Assembly: GCA_900553935.1 (NCBI GenBank)
Contig: USFK01000097.1
Location: 1-6,041, forward strand
Direction of reading: 5' to 3'
DNA length: 6,041 nucleotides
Origin: an uncultured Collinsella sp.
GTDB taxonomy: Bacteria; Actinomycetota; Coriobacteriia; Coriobacteriales; Coriobacteriaceae
A program made the translations under genes and the position numbers. How positions within the stretch are numbered: position 1 is the stretch's first letter; every line of letters starts with the position of its first letter. This document shows, in pieces, positions 1 to 5,287 of the stretch. The notes beneath the pieces are model-generated. The model searched no databases. It worked only from the letters and a program-made list of their open reading frames with translations, and had not been told where the DNA came from.

Positions 1-128
1 CCCATCTTGGCGTTCATTCGTCGCTCGCGTACCCAAGTACGCTTCGCTCCTCTTTCGCGCCAACCTGGGGCCCCTCGTAAAGCCGTCTCCGTGCTCCACC
101 ACCAAAGACTGTCCCAGACAACTAGCTC
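1..128. other. Non-coding, structured left edge; possible repeat remnant
   Basis: No convincing gene is seen here; short open frames exist on both strands but have no start with a ribosome binding site and no recognisable protein. The stretch contains an inner inverted repeat GCGTAC/GTACGC (27-32 and 37-42, loop CCAA) nested inside an outer pair TTGGCG/CGCCAA (7-12 and 58-63), so 7-63 could fold as a cruciform or hairpin. At 105-117, AAGACTGTCCCAG resembles the right arm of the perfect inverted repeat that follows. It could be the tail of a dispersed intergenic repeat cut by the window edge. The upstream gene, if any, is out of view. Confidence 0.35.
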
Positions 129-172
129 TTGGGGACGTTCTTAAACGACTAGTCATGTAAGAACGTCCCCAA
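129..172. repeat. Perfect 15-bp inverted repeat (REP-like hairpin) upstream of ecfA
   Basis: TTGGGGACGTTCTTA (129-143) and TAAGAACGTCCCCAA (158-172) are exact reverse complements around a 14-base loop that itself holds the palindrome GACTAGTC (147-154). No T-run follows the right arm, so it is a poor intrinsic terminator. It ends 18 bases before the ecfA start codon, so it would lie in or at the edge of the leader of that gene. The GGGGAC-type core and nearby degenerate copy at 105-117 resemble REP elements mobilised by RAYT (Y1 family) transposases, but that is inference; an attenuator or mRNA-stabilising hairpin is an alternative. Confidence 0.6.
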
Positions 173-190
173 TGACTCTGAAAGGTATCC

Positions 191-1942
191 ATGGAAACGA
201 TCATCAACGTCGACGATGTCTCGTTCTCCTATGGCACGCAGACCGAGCAGGCGCTCAGCCACATCTCGCTCAGCGTGAACAAGGGAGATTTCATCGGCAT
301 CATCGGGCCCTCGGGCGCCGGCAAGTCCACGCTTGCCGCCTGCCTGTCGGGTGCCGTGCCCCACCACTACACCGGCACGTTCTTTGGGTCCGTCATGGTT
401 GACGGCCACGACACCTGCGAAGCCTCGCTCACCGACGTGTCGCAAATCGTCGGCAGCGTGCTGCAGGATATCGACACGCAGATGGTCGCCTCGGTCGTCG
501 AGGACGAGATGCTCTTTGGCCTCGAGAACTTTGGCGTTCCCCACGACCAGATCGAGCAGCGCGTGAGCGAAACGCTCGAGACCGTCGGCATCAGCGACCT
601 GCGCGACCGCGAGATCGCCACCCTCTCGGGCGGACAGAAGCAAAAGGTAGCCATCGCCGCCATCCTCGCCATGCGTCCGCGCGTCTTGATTCTCGACGAG
701 CCCACCGCGGCACTCGACCCCGCCAGCTCCACGTTGGTCTTCGAGACGCTGCGTGAGGCAAACCGCACACTTGGAATCACCATCGTCGTCGTTGAGCAAA
801 AGGTCGCCCTGCTCTCGGAGTACTGCAACCGCGTGCTCGTGCTCAACCATGGCGAAATCGCGCTGCAGGGCGAGCCACACGGGGTTTTCGCGCATACCGA
901 CGAGCTCCGTGCCATCGGCGTCGACTGCCCTCGCGTCACGCGTATCTTCAATAGCCTCGAGGCCGATGGCCTGGTAAGCGGTACCCCTTGCTTGGATGTC
1001 GATGAGGCCGAGCGCCTGATTTCGGGCATCGTCGACCCCGCACACGCGGCCAGCGAAGCCCAGGCGCCCGCCGGCTCCCCGCATGCACCGTCGTTGCGCC
1101 CTCATGCCAAGGACGCCGAACCCGTACTCACCTTCGATCACGTTGAGTTTGCCTATCCCAATGGCGGCGCCGCCGTACACGACCTCAACCTGACCCTCTA
1201 TCCCGGCGAGCTCGTGGGCATCGTCGGCCAGAACGGTGCCGGCAAGACCACGCTCACCAAGCTGCTCACAGGCCTGCTTAAGCCCGCCTCGGGCAGCGTG
1301 CGCGTTACGGGGCTGGACACCGCAGCCGTTCCCACGAGCCGCATCGCCCGCGAAGTCGCAACCCTCTTCCAAAACCCCGACTGCCAGATCTGCAAGGACA
1401 CCGTGCTCGACGAGGTTGCCTTTGGCTTGGAGCTTGGCGGCATCGACCGTGCCGAGGCCCTGCGTCGTGCTCAACTCGTTATCGACCGCTTTGGCCTGCC
1501 TGCCGATGAGGCACCTTTCTCACTTTCGCGCGGCCAGCGACAAATGGTGGCGCTTGCCTCCGTCGTAGTGGTTGAGCCCAAGATCGTCGTGCTCGACGAG
1601 CCCACGAGCGGCCTTGATTACCGCGAGTGCATGACCGTCATGGAAACGGTGCGCACCATGGCCGAGCGCGGTTGCGCCGTTATCATGGTCTGCCACGATA
1701 TGGAAGTCGTTTCGGATTTTGCCGAGCGCATTGTGGTAATGGCCGACGGTCACATCCTCGACCGCGGCCGCACGCACGAGCTATTCTCGAACATCGATCT
1801 CATGCGGCGTGCCTACGTGGAGCCTCCCCAGGTCATAGAGCTTTCTCGTCGCCTGGCATCCTCCGTCTCGCCCGCTTTTGCGCAGGTGAGCGAGGTCACC
1901 GATGTCGTTCGAATTATCAAGGAGATGGTCCACCGTGGTTAA
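191..1942 (+). CDS. ecfA: Fused double ATP-binding subunit of an ECF-type ABC transporter
   Basis: This 583-residue protein is two ABC ATPase domains in one chain, powering uptake of a vitamin or micronutrient from the cytoplasmic face of an ECF transporter. N domain: Walker A GPSGAGKST (39-47), Q-loop Q92, signature LSGGQ (145-149), Walker B VLILDEP (165-171, catalytic E170). Its switch position reads VVVEQK, so the usual His is Gln203. C domain: Walker A GQNGAGKTT (346-354), Q-loop Q394, altered signature LSRGQ (445-449), Walker B VVLDEP (466-471, E470), switch H502. An Ala/Pro-rich linker (about 280-311) joins them. Fused pairs of this kind are known in the YkoD-like branch of ECF ATPases; single-domain EcfA proteins are about half this length. 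The ATG at 191 has AAAGG at 181-185, five bases upstream. The stop overlaps the start of ecfT, supporting one transcript. The substrate cannot be told from this subunit. Confidence 0.93.
   Translation: METIINVDDVSFSYGTQTEQALSHISLSVNKGDFIGIIGPSGAGKSTLAACLSGAVPHHYTGTFFGSVMVDGHDTCEASLTDVSQIVGSVLQDIDTQMVASVVEDEMLFGLENFGVPHDQIEQRVSETLETVGISDLRDREIATLSGGQKQKVAIAAILAMRPRVLILDEPTAALDPASSTLVFETLREANRTLGITIVVVEQKVALLSEYCNRVLVLNHGEIALQGEPHGVFAHTDELRAIGVDCPRVTRIFNSLEADGLVSGTPCLDVDEAERLISGIVDPAHAASEAQAPAGSPHAPSLRPHAKDAEPVLTFDHVEFAYPNGGAAVHDLNLTLYPGELVGIVGQNGAGKTTLTKLLTGLLKPASGSVRVTGLDTAAVPTSRIAREVATLFQNPDCQICKDTVLDEVAFGLELGGIDRAEALRRAQLVIDRFGLPADEAPFSLSRGQRQMVALASVVVVEPKIVVLDEPTSGLDYRECMTVMETVRTMAERGCAVIMVCHDMEVVSDFAERIVVMADGHILDRGRTHELFSNIDLMRRAYVEPPQVIELSRRLASSVSPAFAQVSEVTDVVRIIKEMVHRG
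1919..1926 (+). promoter_or_regulatory. Ribosome binding site that sets the ecfT start
   Basis: AAGGAGAT lies inside the end of ecfA, eight bases before GTG at 1935. The in-frame ATG at 1902 lies upstream of this site and has no comparable one, and the next ATG (1956) is too far away, so GTG at 1935 is preferred. Confidence 0.8.
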
Positions 1943-2681
1943 CGTCATCGACTACATGCCGGGCGATACGCTACTGCATCGCCTGAACCCCGTCGTCAAA
2001 CTGGGCCTCGCCGCCGCCATCATCGTCGGCATCTTCTTGTCCGACACCTACGTGGCGCTGCTGGGCTTTTTGGCACTCACCCTTGCGCTGGGTGCCTATG
2101 CCGGTGTCGTCGACCGTCTGTTCTCGCTGCTCAAGTTGCTGATTCCGCTCGCGCTTATCATGCTGGTGCTCCAGCTGGCCTTTATGCGCGACGGCAACAT
2201 AGTGTGGGGCTTTATCACCGACACGGGCCTCATCACAGGATCGAAGGCCTGTCTGCGCCTGCTGGGTGTGGCGTTGCCGCTCATCCTCATGCTCATGGTG
2301 ACCAAGCTCAACGACCTTGCCAACGCCTGCGTCGAGGTGCTGCACGTACCGTATCGCTATGCCTTCACCTTTACCACGGCGCTGCGCTTTGTTCCGGTGT
2401 TTGGTCAGGAGATGAACGCCATCATGGAAGCGCAGACCGCACGCGGCGTCGAGTACGACACCAAGAACCCCATCAAGAAGCTTAAGCTCATGCTGCCATT
2501 GTGCGTGCCACTGCTCATCTCGAGCGTGGGCAAGACCGATGCTACAGCCTTGGCGGCAGAACAGCGCGGCTTCTATCTGCGTACACGCGCCAGCTCGTAC
2601 AAGCGCTACCCCATCAAGGGCCTGGACATCGCCGTGCTCATCGTCAGCATCGCCCTCATCGCCATCGGCTTCCTGTTCTAG
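1935..2681 (+). CDS. ecfT: ECF transporter transmembrane coupling protein EcfT
   Basis: This 248-residue integral membrane protein couples the EcfA ATPases to the substrate-binding S component. The N terminus has the family pattern of a short leader with LLHRLNPVVKL (13-23), followed by hydrophobic segments at about 20-36, 39-57, 65-83 and 104-118, and a final one at about 231-248. The long cytoplasmic helical region carries the first coupling motif, ARG (169-171, in AQTARGVEY). The second motif is QRG (210-212, in AEQRGFYLR) where many relatives have ARG; the Arg that contacts the ATPase is kept. The GTG start at 1935 is chosen because of the AAGGAGAT site; it overlaps the ecfA stop by eight bases, which suggests translational coupling. 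The length is within the usual range. A strong terminator follows 30 bases after the stop, so no S component is encoded downstream in this operon. Confidence 0.9.
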   Translation: MVNVIDYMPGDTLLHRLNPVVKLGLAAAIIVGIFLSDTYVALLGFLALTLALGAYAGVVDRLFSLLKLLIPLALIMLVLQLAFMRDGNIVWGFITDTGLITGSKACLRLLGVALPLILMLMVTKLNDLANACVEVLHVPYRYAFTFTTALRFVPVFGQEMNAIMEAQTARGVEYDTKNPIKKLKLMLPLCVPLLISSVGKTDATALAAEQRGFYLRTRASSYKRYPIKGLDIAVLIVSIALIAIGFLF

Positions 2682-2710
2682 TTCGCCACCGACAGCAACC
2701 GCCCAACGCA

Positions 2711-2747
2711 AAAGGCCTCGGCTCGCACCAAACGAGCCGAGGCCTTT
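2711..2747. terminator. Bidirectional intrinsic terminator between converging operons
   Basis: A perfect 15-bp GC-rich stem AAAGGCCTCGGCTCG (2711-2725) and CGAGCCGAGGCCTTT (2733-2747) encloses a 7-base loop. The right arm ends in TTT on the plus strand and the left flank gives TTTT on the minus strand, so it can end both ecfT transcription and the racemase transcript coming from the right. The U-tracts are short, which is common in high-GC genomes. Confidence 0.85.
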
Positions 2748-2806
2748 ACTGTTTCACCAGATAAAACCTACCAAAATTAACCTGTCCCTTATTGACGGGT
2801 CGGAAG

Positions 2807-3553
2807 CTAGAGGCGGTAGGGGACGCCGCTGCGGATGATGGATTCGCGCACCAGGACATCCATGGCATCGAGGGTGATCTCGGGCATCTCTCGATACTTC
2901 TGCAGCACCGATAGCTCGGTGCAGGCCAGAATGACACGGTCGCAGCCGCTACGGGCGAACTCCCACATCACGCGGTCGAACTTATCCATATCGGGCTCAC
3001 GTCCGGCCTTCACATCATCGTAGATAAGCGACATCACATCGTTCTGACGTTTCTCGCTGGGATAGACGACCTCAACACCCGCAGCCTCGCATTCGCGGCC
3101 GTAGACGCCCGCGCCCACGGTTCCGTCGGTGCCCATAATGCCAATCTTGTGCACCGGCTCGGCCGGCATACTCAGGTTGGGGACGAACTCGCACTCCCCT
3201 ATCACCGCACCCGCAAGGGCATAGCGCACCGACTCACGCGGCATGTGAATAATCGGCACCTTCGTAAACGACTGGATCTGGTCGTAGAAGTAGTGCGACG
3301 TGTTGCAGGGAATGGCAATGTGCGCACAGCCCAGCGACTCGAGTGCCTGGGCACACTCTTTCATGGTCGCCAGCAGCTTGGCGTGCTCGCCGGTCTTAAT
3401 GGCCAGCGTGCGGTCGGGCATGGTCGACTTGGAAAGCACCACCATGTCGATATGTTCCTGATCGCAGGCAGCAGCCGTATGACGCACTACCTGGTCGTAG
3501 TAATACGACGTGGCCTCGGCGCCCATGCCGCCGATAACTCCCAGCTTTTCCAT
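2807..3553 (-). CDS. Aspartate/glutamate racemase family protein
   Basis: The 248-residue product belongs to the cofactor-independent two-cysteine amino-acid racemase family (aspartate racemase, YgeA/RacX type), which interconverts L and D amino acids in the cytoplasm. It opens with the family hallmark EKLGVIGGMGAEAT (2-15). The two catalytic cysteines sit in IPCNTSHYF (C83) and ILACTELS (C211), the expected acid/base pair. The frame is open farther upstream, to an ATG at 3637, but ATG at 3553 is preferred: AAGGAGG lies five bases before it and the family motif begins right there. It lies 84 bases downstream of a probable D-aspartate ligase on the same strand, which makes aspartate the best guess for substrate; broad-specificity or glutamate racemase activity cannot be excluded from sequence. 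It ends at the shared terminator. It may have its own promoter as well as read-through from the ligase gene. Confidence 0.88.
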   Translation of the reverse strand: MEKLGVIGGMGAEATSYYYDQVVRHTAAACDQEHIDMVVLSKSTMPDRTLAIKTGEHAKLLATMKECAQALESLGCAHIAIPCNTSHYFYDQIQSFTKVPIIHMPRESVRYALAGAVIGECEFVPNLSMPAEPVHKIGIMGTDGTVGAGVYGRECEAAGVEVVYPSEKRQNDVMSLIYDDVKAGREPDMDKFDRVMWEFARSGCDRVILACTELSVLQKYREMPEITLDAMDVLVRESIIRSGVPYRL

Positions 3554-3558
3554 CGCCG

Positions 3559-3565
3559 CCTCCTT
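3559..3565 (-). promoter_or_regulatory. Strong ribosome binding site of the racemase gene
   Basis: On the minus strand AAGGAGG stands five bases before the ATG at 3553. It decides between this start and the in-frame upstream ATG at 3637, which would add 28 residues unlike the family. Confidence 0.85.
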
Positions 3566-3575
3566 GGTGACGCTT

Positions 3576-3587
3576 GCGCAATTGCGC
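3576..3587. promoter_or_regulatory. 12-bp palindrome GCGCAATTGCGC, candidate operator
   Basis: A perfect 12-bp palindrome lies three bases downstream of the predicted -10 box of the racemase gene, so it would overlap the transcription start. It overlaps the 8-mer TTGCGCAA (3574-3581), which recurs upstream of the ligase gene at 4936-4943. An operator for a dimeric repressor is inferred, not shown. Confidence 0.4.
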
Positions 3588-3589
3588 GT

Positions 3590-3616
3590 ATCATACCCGC
3601 GCCCGCCCGATGTAAA
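3590..3616 (-). promoter_or_regulatory. Possible internal promoter for the racemase gene
   Basis: On the minus strand TTTACA (3616-3611) and TATGAT (3595-3590) resemble -35 and -10 boxes, each one mismatch from consensus, but the spacer is only 15 bases. The -35 box would lie in the loop of the hairpin at 3599-3628. Read-through from the ligase gene is also likely, so this would be a secondary promoter. Confidence 0.35.
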
Positions 3617-3628
3617 CCGGACGGGCGC
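3599..3628. repeat. GC-rich hairpin between ligase and racemase genes
   Basis: GCGCCCG (3599-3605) pairs with CGGGCGC (3622-3628); after one mismatch, CCG (3607-3609) pairs with CGG (3618-3620), leaving an 8-base loop. On the minus strand no T-run follows, so full termination is unlikely. It could pause transcription or protect the 3' end of the ligase message, giving unequal expression of the two genes. Confidence 0.5.
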
Positions 3629-3637
3629 CGCACTCAT

Positions 3638-4894
3638 CTACTTGTAATACGTCTTGAACAGCTTAAAGTGGCGCAGCTTGGTGTGCCACATGCGCAGCCA
3701 GCGGTTAAAGACAAAGTCGCCCTTCATAAACGAAGGGTCGGCGCCCTTGCCTTCCTTGTCCAGGCGATGCACCTTAGCGCGCAGCTCGGGATCCTTGACG
3801 TACTTGTCGACGACGCCCATGGGGACGACCATCCACAGCGCCTCGTCCTGCGCCGTCACAAACTCCGGCTCAAACGGGCGGTTGAACACATACTCGTCCA
3901 CCACATACTTGGCAACGTTAAAGCCGCTGTTGGTGACGTAGTAGTTGCTGCGACCTTGGCGCGTGTTGAAATCGAAGAACTTAAACGAGCCGTCGCGCTC
4001 GTCGTACTTAACGTCAAAGTTGGAATAGCCCACAAAGTGAAGGTCCTCGAGCAACTTGCGCACGCCGCCCATGAGCTCGTCATTAGGCTCGGTGATGATA
4101 CAGGCGTGGTTGCCGACACCGTGAGGCTGATGCTCCTCGAGCAGCACGTGACCCAGGCACATCATGCGCACCTTGCCGTTACGGTCGGAATAACTGGTGA
4201 GCACGCGCATGTACTCGTCGTTGCCGGGCACGCGATCCTGCAAGATCAGGTCGTCGGTGTAGCCGCTGGCATACGAGTCGCGAATGACCTGTTCCAGCTC
4301 GGCACGGTCGGCAATCTCATAAGCCTTTTTCTGGCCCTCGAACTCGTGCTGCCACCACATGATGCCGTCAGAAGGCTTCAGAATCATCGGGTAGGGAAAA
4401 TCGATCTGGTCGAGCACTTCGGCAGGCGCCTCGCCTTGCGCGTTGAGCATCGCCATGGTGAAGGTAAAGGTATGCGGATAGGGCACGCCATGCTTCTCGC
4501 ACAGCTCGTAGAAGATCTCCTTCTTCTGACACTGCTCAAGCATGCTATAGGGAGCGTAAGGCGCGACGATATTATCCGCCAACTCATGGGCATCCTTGGC
4601 CTGAGCCACAAGGGCAACATAGTTATCGCCACAGCCCACAAGGACAATCGTCTTATCGGCATGCGCTTGGGCAATGCCGTTGACGGTCCTGAGCATCACG
4701 GGCATGGTATCGATATCCACGTTGGGCGTGTAGTCGATAATCTGGCTGCGGTACGCGGGACCCGTCTGGTACTTGCCAAAGACCAGACTCTTGACCTGGT
4801 ACTCCTCGTAGAAGGCGCGCGCCACCGAATAGGCGTTGATGTCGCCACCGAGCAGCACGGGAATGAACTCGCGCTCTGTAAACTGCAATGCCAT
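3638..4894 (-). CDS. ATP-grasp carboxylate-amine ligase, probable D-aspartate ligase
   Basis: The 418-residue product is an ATP-grasp enzyme resembling the D-aspartate ligases (Asl) of Enterococcus faecium and lactobacilli. These activate D-Asp with ATP and link it to the side-chain amine of residue 3 of the peptidoglycan precursor. Features in order: N-terminal fold with IPVLLGGDINAYSVARAF (11-28) and LVGCGDNY (85-92); ATP-grasp entry KKEIFYELCEKHGVPYPHT (124-142); ATP-binding Lys in FPYPMILKPSDG (K173); LILQDRVPGNDEYM (216-229); and the metal-binding region FKFFDFNTRQGRSNYYV (304-320; D308 and N310 likely Mg ligands). The C-terminal tail is basic and aromatic. No signal peptide is seen, so it acts in the cytoplasm. 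The ATG at 4894 has AGGAAG five bases upstream. The racemase directly downstream could supply its D-amino acid. The precise substrate is inferred from resemblance and context; another amino-acid ligase activity is possible. Confidence 0.85.
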   Translation of the reverse strand: MALQFTEREFIPVLLGGDINAYSVARAFYEEYQVKSLVFGKYQTGPAYRSQIIDYTPNVDIDTMPVMLRTVNGIAQAHADKTIVLVGCGDNYVALVAQAKDAHELADNIVAPYAPYSMLEQCQKKEIFYELCEKHGVPYPHTFTFTMAMLNAQGEAPAEVLDQIDFPYPMILKPSDGIMWWQHEFEGQKKAYEIADRAELEQVIRDSYASGYTDDLILQDRVPGNDEYMRVLTSYSDRNGKVRMMCLGHVLLEEHQPHGVGNHACIITEPNDELMGGVRKLLEDLHFVGYSNFDVKYDERDGSFKFFDFNTRQGRSNYYVTNSGFNVAKYVVDEYVFNRPFEPEFVTAQDEALWMVVPMGVVDKYVKDPELRAKVHRLDKEGKGADPSFMKGDFVFNRWLRMWHTKLRHFKLFKTYYK

Positions 4895-4935
4895 GGAAAC
4901 TTCCTATCATGAACTGCCCACACAACGGGCGGTCT

Positions 4936-4943
4936 TTGCGCAA
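4936..4943. promoter_or_regulatory. Palindrome TTGCGCAA, candidate operator of the ligase gene
   Basis: This 8-bp palindrome begins seven bases after the 3' edge of the predicted -10 box (4951) of the ligase promoter, and the same 8-mer lies eight bases after the -10 box of the racemase gene. The matching placement suggests one regulator for both, but it is short and unproven. Confidence 0.35.
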
Positions 4944-4950
4944 CTGATTT

Positions 4951-4980
4951 ATTCTAGCGTGCCAAGCCGCCGGCGCCCAA
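4951..4980 (-). promoter_or_regulatory. Possible promoter of the ligase-racemase operon
   Basis: On the minus strand TAGAAT (4956-4951) is a good -10 box, one mismatch from consensus. The best -35 at a reasonable distance is TTGGGC (4980-4975, spacer 18), which is weak. Transcripts would carry a leader of about 50 bases. Confidence 0.35.
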
Positions 4981-5040
4981 AGCTCCACCGTATCTATGGC
5001 AATCGACGCAATTATCCAGCATGAAGGCCAAGCTCACCGC

Positions 5041-5121
5041 GATGGGACCTTGTAGTTGCAAAACCCCACGTGAGGGCAACTTTTACAGCCAAAACCCTCA
5101 CAAACAGGGTGCCGTAACGTT
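5041..5121. other. Non-coding stretch with competing short hairpins
   Basis: No gene is supported here; the one small open frame (5021-5203) lacks a ribosome binding site and runs through repeats. Three short inverted repeats overlap: AGTTGC/GCAACT (5054-5059, 5076-5081), GTGAGGG/CCCTCAC (5070-5076, 5095-5101) and ACCCT/AGGGT (5094-5098, 5106-5110), so they cannot all form together. CAAAACCC occurs twice (from 5059 and 5090) about 31 bases apart. CACGTG (5067-5072) is a palindromic core. It could be a regulator-binding region or a leader whose transcript start is not recognised. Confidence 0.35.
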
Positions 5122-5226
5122 AAAGTTGAACTCTATGGTTTCTCAACAATTCACCATTCCCCCAGGTCAAGGCCAAAGCCTCAAGTTCAACTTGACCCTT
5201 TAGAACCTTTAAGGTTCAAGTTGAGG
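5122..5226. promoter_or_regulatory. Nest of palindromes upstream of the secreted protein gene
   Basis: Two perfect 7-1-7 palindromes, TCAAGTT-C-AACTTGA (5181-5195) and GAACCTT-T-AAGGTTC (5203-5217), have centres 22 bases apart, about two helical turns. AAGTTGAAC (5123-5131) is the exact reverse complement of GTTCAACTT (5185-5193); GGTCAAG (5165-5171) pairs with CTTGACC (5191-5197); and GGTTCAAGTTGAGG (5213-5226) repeats the theme. Such density just upstream of a predicted -10 box suggests binding sites of a dimeric regulator. RNA hairpins are an alternative. Confidence 0.5.
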
Positions 5227-5239
5227 TCGAAAGCAGTAG

Positions 5240-5245
5240 TAGAAT
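5240..5245 (+). promoter_or_regulatory. Predicted -10 box of the secreted coiled-coil protein gene
   Basis: TAGAAT is one mismatch from consensus and would start transcription near 5252, leaving a leader of about 36 bases. No good -35 box lies 16-18 bases upstream; that position is occupied by the edge of the 5203-5217 palindrome and GGTTCAAG, which would fit an activator-dependent promoter. Confidence 0.4.
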
Positions 5246-5287
5246 ACACCTCGACCAATAACCTACGATTGATTGCAGAGGGACTGG

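Noticed and set aside
129..172. Reading the upstream hairpin as an intrinsic terminator
   Set aside because: Neither strand shows a T-run directly after the stem, so a REP-like or leader element is more likely than termination.
149..1474. Long open frame of 441 codons on the minus strand
   Set aside because: It lies antisense to the clearly real fused ATPase, has no recognisable domain and a composition typical of a GC-rich shadow frame.
1971..2711. Open frame of 246 codons on the minus strand
   Set aside because: Antisense to ecfT and running through the terminator; no domain and a composition expected from the complement of a hydrophobic membrane-protein gene.
3554..3637. N-terminal extension of the racemase to ATG at 3637
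   Set aside because: The added 28 residues are unlike the family, pass through a hairpin and promoter-like boxes, and the strong AAGGAGG serves the ATG at 3553.
3149..4912. Open frame of 587 codons on the plus strand
   Set aside because: It runs antisense across the ligase and racemase genes, both of which have catalytic motifs and ribosome binding sites; its His, Val and Leu-rich translation matches no family.
5021..5203. Small plus-strand open frame of 60 codons
   Set aside because: No ribosome binding site, starts within non-coding sequence, and its codons run through the inverted repeats; no resemblance to a known small protein.
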